The translations under genes and the position numbers were made by a program. Under the pieces are notes generated by a model that had not been told where the DNA came from, did no database searches, and was given only the letters and a program-made list of their open reading frames with translations. Shown in pieces: positions 1 to 7,938 of a stretch of 64,000 bases of DNA. The stretch is from Aliamphritea ceti (GTDB lineage: Bacteria > Pseudomonadota > Gammaproteobacteria > Pseudomonadales > Balneatricaceae). The DNA lies in contig NZ_AP025282.1 of assembly GCF_024347215.1 (NCBI RefSeq), positions 186,001 to 250,000 of the forward strand, written 5' to 3'. Positions within the stretch are counted from its first letter, which is position 1. Each line of letters begins with the position of its first letter.

Positions 1-1
1 T

Positions 2-130
2 GGACAGGACTTAGATCTGGATAATGCTTGCGTAATGGAAAGCGATGTCTTTGGCCTGAGCTTTTCTACAGCTGACCGTCATGAAGGTATGTCAGCGTTT
101 TTGGAAGGGCGAAAGCCAGAATTCAGTTGA
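2..130 (+). CDS. Enoyl-CoA hydratase/isomerase family protein, C-terminal end only
   Basis: The reading frame enters from the left edge and stops with TGA at 128-130, giving 42 C-terminal residues. The last part (FSTADRHEGMSAFLEGRKPE) matches the C-terminal helix of crotonase-fold enoyl-CoA hydratases, where a phrase such as 'ED..EGMAAFLEKRKP.F' is typical. Members hydrate 2-enoyl-CoA in beta-oxidation or related acyl-CoA pathways. Catalytic residues lie outside the window, so the substrate and exact subfamily cannot be judged. The family call rests on the tail motif only. Confidence 0.75.
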   Translation, partial: GQDLDLDNACVMESDVFGLSFSTADRHEGMSAFLEGRKPEFS

Positions 131-141
131 GCTGAATAGAT

Positions 142-180
142 AAAAAAAGCGGCCCATTTTATCTATGGTGCCGCGTTTGT
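142..180 (-). terminator. Probable rho-independent terminator of the mechanosensitive channel gene
   Basis: GCGGC (149-153) pairs with GCCGC (170-174) around a 16-nt loop. On the minus strand the stem is followed by a run of seven T (142-148 on plus), directly downstream of the channel gene. The long loop makes it a modest terminator. It may also act on the plus-strand hydratase gene, which stops at 130. Confidence 0.55.
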
Positions 181-189
181 AGTTGTACT

Positions 190-3100
190 TCATTTATCAT
201 CATCTGACTTTATCAGTCTTACATCCAATTGTGGGAAGGCGATACATATACCGTGCTTCTCAAAGTCGGCATTGATCTTCTGAAGGATATCGTGGGTGAC
301 CGGAAGGCGATCATCCAGATTATTCAGATATAAGCGCAGATCAAAGTTCAGGGTACTGTCACCAAAGGCGTGGAAATACGCTGCAGGCTGAGGCTCTTGC
401 AGTACTTTCGGGTGGTTGCGTGCTGCTTGTAGAATCAGCGCCCGCACCAGATCTGTATCAGAACCGTAGGCAACCCCTACCTGAATGACTACCCGAGTGA
501 TCGGGTCACTTAGGGACCAGTTGATTAACTGGTCGGTTACAAAGGTCTTATTAGGAATGATGACCTCTTTGCGATCCCAGTCGGTAATGGTGGTGGCACG
601 GATCTGAATTCGGGTGACGGTACCAGTGAGGCCTCCCACAGTCACGGTATCGCCAATACGAATCGGCTTCTCAAATAAAATAATGATACCGGACACAAAG
701 TTGGCCACGATTTCCTGTAAACCAAAGCCTAGTCCTACACCCAGCGCAGCAACCAGCCACTGAAGCTTGGCCCATTCCACACCGATTTGGGATGCTCCTG
801 CCAGGATACTGACTACGATCAGGCTGTACTTGGTAATGGTGGTGACCGCGTAAGACGTGCCGGGAGTCAGATCAATATGTTTGAGCACCAGCAGCTCTAA
901 CAGACCGGGAAGGTTGTAGGCAGCGAGAATGCTCAGAGAGATCACCAGCAGGCCGGTGATTATGCCCAGTAAGGTAATGTTTTCTGCAATGACTCCGCCG
1001 CTGGTAACGACGGTATTACTCCAGAGCACGATTTCGTCGAGAATCTGTATTGCCGGGATAAATTCTTTGAACAGTAGCCAGAGTGCAACAAATAACAAGC
1101 TGACACTGGTGGCTTTCAGTAAGACTTTTGCCTGATCCGAAATCGTACTGAGGTTGAGAAAGTCTTCCTGCAATGGAGGTACTTCAGTATTGTTTTCCCG
1201 AGCTTCCAGAATTTCACTGCGACGTGCTTTAGCACGGTCGAAAGCCAGCCGGCGTTCTTCTATAAGTAGCCAACGCATGCCCAGCCGGTAGAAGGTAAAG
1301 ATGGAGAAGAAGATCATGGTTGTGATTAGCAACAGCAGCATGATAATGCCGCCGGTAAGCACGTAACCCAACAGTGCTTCAGCGATCAGTACGCCATGTA
1401 TCAGCACCAGTGTGGCCAGCCATAGCCGGGCGCGTTGCCACCATCTTCGGGTTTCTGTTGCTTCATTAATCTGCGGTGCGACCCGCCACAGAGCCGCCCA
1501 GAAGCCACCCGCCAGCATTGCCAGCAGGATGAATACAATTCTGCCAAGGCCGGAGTGCAGCGCTGCAGAGGGAATGCTTGTGAAATAAATCAGCGCCAGC
1601 GTAAGCGGGATACCCAGTAAGTAGAGTGGGTGAGCAATACGGGCCAGTGTTGCGCAGAGTTCTTCCGGTACATCTAAATGTCGATAGAGCAAACCGTAAG
1701 GCCGGCGTAACCACAGTAATAACGACAGGTAAGCCCAGGCTAGCAGTGAAAGGCTGATGCTCATTGGCTGGATAACAGGCGCTGGTACCGCTATCAGTTT
1801 TTGTGTCAGAAACCAGAGTCCGGCAGGTATAGGTAAGCTGATGAGTGGTGCCAGAATTAACAGTCTGAAGCTGCGGGAAAATTTATCTTTAACCACATTA
1901 CCTAACTGTTCAGCCCAGTGCTGTTCGTGTTGGATCAGATAACGGAAGCTGTAAAAACTGATGATAGTTAACAGCAGCAGGATAAATAGCGGCCGTAACC
2001 AGGCACTGGTGACGTTGATCTGGCTATGGCTGAGTAATTTCTGGGTATGTTCCTGAATAGCTGAGAAGCTGTTATTGATATCTTGCAGAAACCGGCTGTT
2101 AATTTCTGTGGTGTTCGGCAGCCAGATTAAATAACGTTCCAGCAATGCCTGACCCTGTTCAATCTGTTTATTAAAGTCATTTTGTACTCCAAGTAACTTC
2201 GAACGTTCGTCCAGCTCCTGAGCATAAGCCGTCTCGAGTCGGGCGTTGAGGTCTTTCTGATCTTCCAGTAACTGTTTAGCGCTGTTCTGTTCTTTCGGAC
2301 TGAGGTTTGCAACGTCGAATGCCTGATTCAGTGCTTGTTGATTTAGTTCGAGATTTGCCAGACGTACCTGATTAATACGTTGCAGGTTTGGTTCAATGTC
2401 CTGGGTAGTAGCAAAGCGCTCTGATAACTGTTTTAGCTCCAGGCTAAAGGTTGTATCGGAGAGTTCCAGTTGTTGTTCAATGGCTTTGTAGCTTTGGCGT
2501 AACAAGCTTTGTTGCCGTTCCAGTATACGACGCTGCCCGATAGCCTGTTCACTGCTCTGTAAGCTATGGCGCAGCTTTTCTGAGAGCTTCTGGTTGGTGC
2601 TGACAATAGGTAGCAGTATTTCCGGATAGGCTTCGTCACTGGGCGCTGTTTTCAGTGCTTCAAGTGCCTGTTCTGCTTCGATGCGTCGCTTGGTCTGAAT
2701 CAGGTCCTGCAGTTCTTGAAGGTAGGCTTTATAGGCTGCAATCTGACGTGTCAGAAGATCCACCTGCAGCAGGTCATATTCCCGTTGACGGGGAATGTTG
2801 AGAATCTCCAGTTCGAAGGCCTGAATCCGGGTGTTATTAAGAACAAAGCGGGCTTCGGCAAGTGCCTGATTGCCGTTCTCGCCATTTCCTGCCGGTGGTG
2901 AGGTCTGCTTTAGTTTAGTGAGCTGGTCACGCAGGCTGGTGGATTTATCCTGATAATTACTGACCTGATTATCGAGGTTATTGAACTGTTGTTGCAGTGC
3001 CAGCAAATTGGCCTGAGCCGGTGTTAGCTGGATTTCAAGTTTATCCAGAGGTTGTGAACGCCAGTTTTTAGCGGCAACCGCGGGCTCCGGTGCGGCCAGT

Positions 3101-3399
3101 TTCGCCTGAATCTTTTCGATACGCGCAGGTAGTTGTTCGAGATTGTCCCGTAACCGGGCTACCCGGGTTTCAAGGCGTTTGGTTTCTTGCAGGGCAGAAA
3201 GGGTCTGCTGATAAACTTCTTGCTGGCTGCTGTTAGCCGGGTCGCTGGTGTCGAGCGCATCCAGCTGCTGGCGGGTACTGGCAATCTGTTCGTTGATGTC
3301 GGCGCTGACAAGCTGACTGAAGGCTAAAAAAACACCAAGAAGCAGCGCTGAAACTGGCTGTTGTAATCGGTAACAGAATGATGGATAAAGGCGTTTCAC
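190..3399 (-). CDS. MscS-family mechanosensitive channel, large MscK/MscM type
   Basis: Inner-membrane tension-gated channel that releases solutes on hypo-osmotic shock. About 1070 residues: a signal peptide (Lys-Arg then a hydrophobic stretch), a long Gln/Leu-rich periplasmic coiled-coil region to about residue 470, about eleven predicted membrane helices, and a C-terminal MscS module. The pore-lining helix is rich in Gly and Ala (GVGLGFGLQEIVANFVSG), followed by the beta domain (FEKPIRIGDTV) as in MscS. Length and layout match the MscK (KefA) and MscM (YjeP) class rather than small MscS. An upstream GTG at 3420 is possible, but GTG at 3399 has GGGGA at good spacing and gives a cleaner signal peptide. 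MscK versus MscM cannot be separated here. Confidence 0.9.
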   Translation of the reverse strand: MKRLYPSFCYRLQQPVSALLLGVFLAFSQLVSADINEQIASTRQQLDALDTSDPANSSQQEVYQQTLSALQETKRLETRVARLRDNLEQLPARIEKIQAKLAAPEPAVAAKNWRSQPLDKLEIQLTPAQANLLALQQQFNNLDNQVSNYQDKSTSLRDQLTKLKQTSPPAGNGENGNQALAEARFVLNNTRIQAFELEILNIPRQREYDLLQVDLLTRQIAAYKAYLQELQDLIQTKRRIEAEQALEALKTAPSDEAYPEILLPIVSTNQKLSEKLRHSLQSSEQAIGQRRILERQQSLLRQSYKAIEQQLELSDTTFSLELKQLSERFATTQDIEPNLQRINQVRLANLELNQQALNQAFDVANLSPKEQNSAKQLLEDQKDLNARLETAYAQELDERSKLLGVQNDFNKQIEQGQALLERYLIWLPNTTEINSRFLQDINNSFSAIQEHTQKLLSHSQINVTSAWLRPLFILLLLTIISFYSFRYLIQHEQHWAEQLGNVVKDKFSRSFRLLILAPLISLPIPAGLWFLTQKLIAVPAPVIQPMSISLSLLAWAYLSLLLWLRRPYGLLYRHLDVPEELCATLARIAHPLYLLGIPLTLALIYFTSIPSAALHSGLGRIVFILLAMLAGGFWAALWRVAPQINEATETRRWWQRARLWLATLVLIHGVLIAEALLGYVLTGGIIMLLLLITTMIFFSIFTFYRLGMRWLLIEERRLAFDRAKARRSEILEARENNTEVPPLQEDFLNLSTISDQAKVLLKATSVSLLFVALWLLFKEFIPAIQILDEIVLWSNTVVTSGGVIAENITLLGIITGLLVISLSILAAYNLPGLLELLVLKHIDLTPGTSYAVTTITKYSLIVVSILAGASQIGVEWAKLQWLVAALGVGLGFGLQEIVANFVSGIIILFEKPIRIGDTVTVGGLTGTVTRIQIRATTITDWDRKEVIIPNKTFVTDQLINWSLSDPITRVVIQVGVAYGSDTDLVRALILQAARNHPKVLQEPQPAAYFHAFGDSTLNFDLRLYLNNLDDRLPVTHDILQKINADFEKHGICIAFPQLDVRLIKSDDDK

Positions 3400-3499
3400 A
3401 ATGGCATTCCCCGGTAGCACACAGTTTTAATAATATGGGATAGACCGTGGCAATGTAAGGGGATATTGCGTATCTCCGGACAGATTTAGGAGAGACAGG

Positions 3500-3880
3500 A
3501 TGGCGGTAACCAGTACATTTTCATTGTTTAATACAACTATAGCGACACTGCTGGGTCTGCTTGTAGCAGGTAGCACAATGGCTGCTGATGAACGGTCTTT
3601 AAATGGTTCAGAAATTAAGCGGTTGTTAGCAGGTAATACCGCTTATCTGGACAATGGTGCTGTGCAGACATTCAGCAGTGATGGTAAGACTTTATACTTT
3701 CACGAACCCCGCCCTCTGGAGCGTGGTAGCTGGAAAATTGATGGCGATGAATACTGCTCTGAATGGGGCGGCAGCTGGACTTGCTATAAGATGACCGGAG
3801 ACGGCGCAGAACGAATTACCTGGTTAGGCGCAGGCACGACTTATCCGGCCCGACTTGAAGCGGGTAATATCTTCAACTAA
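3500..3880 (+). CDS. Small secreted protein, paralogue of the protein at 4586-4951
   Basis: 126 residues with an N-terminal signal peptide ending near AMAADE (cleavage around residue 28). The mature part of about 98 residues has a pattern of aromatic and Cys residues: W-K-I..YCSEWGGSWTCYK. The same pattern (W-K-A..YCSDFGSGWGCYK) occurs in the minus-strand gene at 4586-4951, so the two are diverged paralogues. The two Cys in the exported part could form a disulfide. A GGAGAGACAGG stretch lies just before the ATG. I do not recognise a function. It is followed after 11 bp by the LOG-family gene and may be co-transcribed with it. Confidence 0.75.
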   Translation: MAVTSTFSLFNTTIATLLGLLVAGSTMAADERSLNGSEIKRLLAGNTAYLDNGAVQTFSSDGKTLYFHEPRPLERGSWKIDGDEYCSEWGGSWTCYKMTGDGAERITWLGAGTTYPARLEAGNIFN

Positions 3881-3894
3881 ATAAGGGAGTAATG

Positions 3895-4455
3895 ATGAAG
3901 GTAGCAGTTTATTGTGGTTCCAGCATGGGCAATGATGAAGTCTACGCTGAAGCAGCGAAATCGCTGGGTAAACACTTCGCTGAACAAAATATCACACTGG
4001 TTTATGGTGGCGGTAAAGTTGGTTTGATGGGGGTGGTTGCTGATGCTGTACTGGATAACGGAGGTCAGGTGATTGGTGTTATTCCAACGCATCTCAAGCA
4101 TAAGGAAATCGGCCATCCGGGCCTGACTGAGTTGATTGAAGTGTCTGATATGCATGCCCGTAAAGCTAAAATGGCAGAGTTGGCGGATGCGTATGTTGCC
4201 TTGCCCGGCGGAGCTGGAACTATGGATGAGTTCTTTGAGATCTGGACCTGGGCCCAGCTTGGACATCACCAGAAGCCATGTGCGCTGTATAACATAAACG
4301 GTTTTTATGACAGTTTACTGGAGTTTATCCACAGTGCTAAAGATGCTGGCTTTACCCGGGAAGCGTTTGCCGAGATGATCATTGTAGCGACAGAGCCTCA
4401 GCAATTAATGACTGCTTACAACAATTATGAATCTCCGGCAGGGAAGTGGCGCTGA
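3895..4455 (+). CDS. LOG-family (TIGR00730) Rossmann-fold protein, likely nucleotide 5'-monophosphate phosphoribohydrolase
   Basis: 186 residues. The family signature PGGxGTxxE is present as LPGGAGTMDEFFE, together with the N-terminal CGSSMG motif and the YGGGKVGLMG phosphate-binding segment. Characterised relatives (plant LOG, bacterial YvdD and PpnP-like enzymes) remove ribose 5'-phosphate from cytokinin or AMP-type nucleotides. The physiological substrate in this organism is unknown. Two adjacent ATG codons occur (3892 and 3895); AAGGGAG is better spaced from the second. It probably shares a transcript with the secreted protein upstream. Confidence 0.88.
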   Translation: MKVAVYCGSSMGNDEVYAEAAKSLGKHFAEQNITLVYGGGKVGLMGVVADAVLDNGGQVIGVIPTHLKHKEIGHPGLTELIEVSDMHARKAKMAELADAYVALPGGAGTMDEFFEIWTWAQLGHHQKPCALYNINGFYDSLLEFIHSAKDAGFTREAFAEMIIVATEPQQLMTAYNNYESPAGKWR

Positions 4456-4555
4456 CGTTCAGGTTGTTACTGCATAAAACAGAACCTTAAGTTGAAGTAT
4501 GTTGGTGCTTACTATGACTGATTATCTTTAGTTATAGATGATCAGCTTTTAAGAC

Positions 4556-4578
4556 GCTGCCAGTCTCATGCTGGCAGC
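4556..4578 (-). terminator. Hairpin downstream of the small secreted protein gene
   Basis: Perfect 8-bp stem GCTGCCAG / CTGGCAGC (4556-4563 and 4571-4578) with a 7-nt loop. It sits between the convergent genes ending at 4455 (plus) and 4586 (minus). No strong T-run follows on either strand, so termination is likely but not certain. Confidence 0.45.
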
Positions 4579-4585
4579 GATAGTG

Positions 4586-4951
4586 TCAGTGTCCGAATTG
4601 ATAGCCGGGTTTCACGATGAAGGGGGCGCGGAAGTCGTCTTTCATGAAGTAATAAATTTGCTGAGCTTCATCATTAATAATCTTGTAGCAGCCCCAGCCA
4701 GAACCAAAATCTGAACAGTATTTGTTGTTCTCTGCTTTCCACTTTCCTTCTGATGGTTTTGCATCACCTTCTTTCATCCACAGAGTCAGGCCTGACTCTG
4801 AAAAGTACTGTGTCGTTCTCCCGGCGAAGTGAACCCCTGCTGCTGAATTACCTTTGAGTAAAGTTTCGATTTGCTGGGTATTTAATTCGGTTTCTGCCGC
4901 ATTGGCTGTAGCGGCCAGCATAAGCAGGGGAAGCATTTTAATGAAGCGCAT
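4586..4951 (-). CDS. Small secreted protein, paralogue of the protein at 3500-3880
   Basis: 121 residues from ATG at 4951, chosen because AAGGA lies 8 nt upstream and the next residues (MRFIKMLPLLMLAATANAAE) form a standard signal peptide with an ANA-A cleavage site. The open frame extends upstream without an RBS or signal logic. The mature region carries the same W-K..YCSDFGSGWGCYK pattern as the paralogue about 1 kb away on the other strand. Probably periplasmic. No known function is recognised. Confidence 0.75.
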   Translation of the reverse strand: MRFIKMLPLLMLAATANAAETELNTQQIETLLKGNSAAGVHFAGRTTQYFSESGLTLWMKEGDAKPSEGKWKAENNKYCSDFGSGWGCYKIINDEAQQIYYFMKDDFRAPFIVKPGYQFGH

Positions 4952-5169
4952 ACCAGATATCCTTATTGTCTGATGATATGGGGTATGAGTATGACCGCAA
5001 GAAGGAGCAATGTATCCGCAAGTGTTAACAGCAGTAGGAGTTTGTAGCATCAATTACATAAGCTCTCTCAGGCAGAATAACTTTCATCGCAGAATGAAGC
5101 CGATTATTATCAGGCCCGTTCCGTCGGATAATCTGGCGAGCGATAAATACAATTTAAGACGGAAATTTC

Positions 5170-5643
5170 ATGTCGACCAATATCTTTGTTTATGGTGTGC
5201 TGCAATATGATGAATTGGTGCAGCAACTGACCGGTAATACTTTTCAAAAAGTGTCTGCTGAATTGTTGAATCATCAGCGTCTGACGTTGCATATGGAAGG
5301 CTGGTCCGACTTAGGTGTAGTGATTCCTTCTCCGGATAGTTTGGTTCAGGGGACCATTTTGCTGGAAGTTGATGATGCTGCGCTGGCGGTATTAGATGAC
5401 TTTGAAGAAGCGGATACAGGCTTATATATGCGTAAGCTGGCGATTATTCGTCTTGAGAATGGTCAGGAAGCGCAAGTGTCGGTATATGCCGGCACACAAA
5501 AAGCCCGCGAGCATTTAGATGGCGAGTGGGATGAACAGGCGTTTGTCAGCAAGCATTACGCAACCTATAAAGATGAGATTATTCCCAAGTTTCTGAAAGA
5601 GCGGGCGTTGCGTCTGGCAGAGCAGTCAGACGCTGAAGAATGA
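5170..5643 (+). CDS. Gamma-glutamylcyclotransferase-fold (AIG2-like) protein
   Basis: 157 residues beginning with the FVYGVLQ segment, which corresponds to the nucleotide or substrate-binding YGTL/YGSL loop of the GGCT/AIG2 fold. An acidic patch DDFEEADTGLYMRK matches the 'LDxYEG...YxR' region that holds the catalytic Glu in gamma-glutamylcyclotransferases and gamma-glutamylamine cyclotransferases. Cytosolic, no signal peptide. The substrate is not deducible. The gene stands alone, followed by a strong terminator. Confidence 0.8.
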   Translation: MSTNIFVYGVLQYDELVQQLTGNTFQKVSAELLNHQRLTLHMEGWSDLGVVIPSPDSLVQGTILLEVDDAALAVLDDFEEADTGLYMRKLAIIRLENGQEAQVSVYAGTQKAREHLDGEWDEQAFVSKHYATYKDEIIPKFLKERALRLAEQSDAEE

Positions 5644-5658
5644 CAAGTCACAGATAAA

Positions 5659-5688
5659 CAAATGCCGGCGGATGCCGGCATTTTTGTG
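5659..5688 (+). terminator. Rho-independent terminator
   Basis: AAATGCCGGC (5660-5669) pairs with GCCGGCATTT (5674-5683) around a GGAT loop, followed by TTTGTG. It lies between the convergent GGCT-like gene and crc; the A-run on the 5' side means it could serve both strands. Confidence 0.9.
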
Positions 5689-5706
5689 TTTGTGTGATTT
5701 TCAGTT

Positions 5707-6474
5707 TCAGATATCGTAATCAATAATCACTGGAGCATGAGCAGAAAATGCAATGTCACGGAAAATGCGGGCAGACTTAACTGTTTTACGCAGGTTAGCA
5801 GTGGTGATCTGGTAATCCAGGCGGGCACCTTCATTCAGTTCCCGGGCACGGTTATATTCCGGCCACCATGTGTATTGGTGATCCGCGTGGTTTACTTCGC
5901 GGAACGCATCAACGTAGCCCATGTCTTCAAAGACATCAGCCATCCATTCGCGTTCATTGGGCAAAAAGCCTGAAACGCTCTGGTTTACATACCAGTTGCT
6001 GAGGTCTACTGGCTTGTGTGCAATGTGCATTGGGCCACAGAAAATGAATTCACGACGTTTACGCAGCGTTTTGTTCAGATGACCTTTGAGCAGGTCCATG
6101 TATTCTTCTTTCTCAGCCTGAGCTTCATCGTTCTTGAGGCCGGAAGGCATACACCATGATGCGACGCTGACTTTATCGAAGTCTGCCTGAATGAAACGGC
6201 CATGGAAGTCGCACTGTTCAAAACCGAGACCAGTCATTATGGCTTTTGGAATTTCGCGGGTATAAATAGCAACGCCGCTGAAGCCGTCTTCGAAAGCATC
6301 GAAGAAATAAGCTTCATACCCTTCAGGATGAAAACGGTCTGCATCTAACTGATACTCTTTTGCGCGCAAATCCTGCAGACATACAACGTCCGCGTCCTGC
6401 TGGACCATCCAGTCGAAAAAACCATTATCGGCAGCCTGTTCAATACCTTGGGTATTGAAGGTGATGACGCGCAT
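5707..6474 (-). CDS. crc: Crc-type catabolite repression control protein (exonuclease III-like fold)
   Basis: 255 residues from ATG at 6474. It aligns from memory throughout with Pseudomonas Crc: MRVITFNTQGIEQAA, ADVVCLQDLRA, GRFIQADFDKVSVAS, RKRREFIFCGPMHIAH, YTWWPE and FSAHAPVIIDYD. Crc works with Hfq at A-rich sites to repress translation of catabolic mRNAs. Residues needed by true exonuclease III are replaced: the D-x-N motif is G-P-M-H and the terminal S-D-H is S-A-H, as in Crc. It is divergent from pyrE, the arrangement known in Pseudomonas. Many databases would label it exodeoxyribonuclease III. Whether it acts in carbon control here is inference. Confidence 0.85.
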   Translation of the reverse strand: MRVITFNTQGIEQAADNGFFDWMVQQDADVVCLQDLRAKEYQLDADRFHPEGYEAYFFDAFEDGFSGVAIYTREIPKAIMTGLGFEQCDFHGRFIQADFDKVSVASWCMPSGLKNDEAQAEKEEYMDLLKGHLNKTLRKRREFIFCGPMHIAHKPVDLSNWYVNQSVSGFLPNEREWMADVFEDMGYVDAFREVNHADHQYTWWPEYNRARELNEGARLDYQITTANLRKTVKSARIFRDIAFSAHAPVIIDYDI

Positions 6475-6751
6475 AGAACAAAAACCCTGCAAAAAGTAAT
6501 AAGTATAAGAAAGATTACTATCGAGCCCGCATTGTATAAGGGATACGGCCAAAATTGAATTGATTTCAACAGCGCTTTGGTGAATTTTCGGATTCAGTCT
6601 GGTGAATAAAATTACACTGATGCAATATCAGGGCATTTTAAACTGCCGTTTGAGGCTTCAAAGCTGTGAATATGCATGGATATCCATGGAGGGACAGACG
6701 TTAATCCTGTATCATGCGCGCAATTTTTAACCAGCCACCGGGAAAATCAGC

Positions 6752-7393
6752 ATGCAGGATTATCAGAGAGAATTTATTGCTTTTGCCATCGACAAAGAAG
6801 TCTTACGTTTTGGCGAGTTCACTCTAAAATCGGGTCGTACCAGCCCGTACTTTTTCAATGCCGGTTTGTTTAACAGTGGTGAAGCGCTGGCGCGCCTGGG
6901 GCGTTGCTATGCGGCAGCGATCCAGCAGTCCGGTATCGAATATGATGTATTGCTTGGCCCTGCATATAAAGGTATTCCACTGGCGGCAACTACTTGCGTA
7001 GCACTGGCTACTGATTTTGGTCAGGATGTGCCTTACGTCTTCAACCGTAAAGAAGCTAAAAGCCACGGTGAAGGTGGTAATCTGGTTGGTGCACCGCTGG
7101 AAGGCCGGGTGCTGATTATTGATGATGTAATTACTGCCGGCACTGCAATTCGTGAAGTGATGACAATTATTGAACAGGCTGGTGCAACACCAGCAGGTAC
7201 AGTCATTGCTCTAAACCGTCAGGAAAAAGGCAAAGGTGAGCTGTCTGCAATTCAGGAAGTTGAACGTGACTACAACATGCCTGTTGCATCTATCGTGTCA
7301 CTGGAAAATGTGCTGACATACCTGGAAGAGCTGGGTAATAAATCGCAGGAAGTTGATGCGATTCGTGCCTACCGTACAGCATATGGCATCTGA
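6752..7393 (+). CDS. pyrE: Orotate phosphoribosyltransferase
   Basis: 213 residues, the usual PyrE length. Converts orotate and PRPP to OMP in de novo pyrimidine synthesis. The N-terminus (FGEFTLKSGRTSPYFFNAG) carries the Lys and Arg that contact orotate, and the PRPP-binding motif VLIIDDVITAGTA is near residues 120-132. No pyrimidine attenuator was seen in the roughly 280 bp before the ATG. Terminated by a strong bidirectional hairpin. Confidence 0.97.
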   Translation: MQDYQREFIAFAIDKEVLRFGEFTLKSGRTSPYFFNAGLFNSGEALARLGRCYAAAIQQSGIEYDVLLGPAYKGIPLAATTCVALATDFGQDVPYVFNRKEAKSHGEGGNLVGAPLEGRVLIIDDVITAGTAIREVMTIIEQAGATPAGTVIALNRQEKGKGELSAIQEVERDYNMPVASIVSLENVLTYLEELGNKSQEVDAIRAYRTAYGI

Positions 7394-7418
7394 TATTGTC
7401 CGGGATTAATTTCCGGGC

Positions 7419-7452
7419 AAAAAAAAACACCGCTAAGGCGGTGTTTTTTTAT
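7419..7452 (+). terminator. Bidirectional rho-independent terminator between pyrE and the 41-residue gene
   Basis: A long A-run, then ACACCGC, loop TAAG, GCGGTGT and a T-run to 7450. The A and T tracts on both sides allow use by pyrE on plus and by the small membrane protein gene on minus. Confidence 0.95.
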
Positions 7453-7479
7453 ATCTGGCAAAACTGCCAGCTGAGTGTT

Positions 7480-7605
7480 TTACCACTTCAGAATCGTGAT
7501 CAGTGCGATAGGTACTGGCATAGTAATCCAGGCCATAGCAGCCAGATTGATGACGAACCAGATTGGTCCTGAGCTGTCACGGAAGTTTGCGTCATGATCG
7601 GCCAT
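7480..7605 (-). CDS. Small membrane protein, 41 residues, function unknown
   Basis: ATG at 7605 is preceded by AAGGGTGAG at good distance. The product starts with a polar segment (MADHDANFRDSSGP) followed by one hydrophobic helix of about 25 residues (roughly 15-39) ending in Lys-Trp. It has its own candidate promoter upstream (TTGCGC, 18 bp, TATATG on the minus strand) and shares the pyrE terminator. This makes it more than a chance open frame. I do not recognise a characterised family. Confidence 0.6.
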   Translation of the reverse strand: MADHDANFRDSSGPIWFVINLAAMAWITMPVPIALITILKW

Positions 7606-7938
7606 GATCTCACCCTTTAATTGGCAATTTTTGGGGCAACGGCGGTGTTTATATAAACGGCATATACCGCGGCAATACGAAATTGCGCAAAGGGCACCAG
7701 GTTGCATGCATAGAACTATTACTACGTCAGAAGTCATACCGCGCACTTTTTATCCGGTAATTACGGGCTGTTAAGGCCGGATTCGTAACTCCGTAAGTAT
7801 CTTGTCATGACTTCAGTCGGAGAGGATTCTATCAGTTAGCGGGGGGCGACGGTAGTTAGCCGCTGGAGGAATTACACTTGTGTGTGATACTTTCGTTGCA
7901 GCACATGTTTTTTGAAAGCTTTCAGTCGGGTATTTCCT
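7606..7938. other. Divergent intergenic region between the small membrane protein and the DUF748 gene
   Basis: This 333-bp stretch holds no convincing gene. It must contain the promoters of both flanking genes. The only recognisable candidate is the minus-strand TTGCGC/TATATG pair upstream of the 41-residue gene. A TTG codon at 7912 is in frame with the downstream gene but has no good RBS. Confidence 0.5.
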
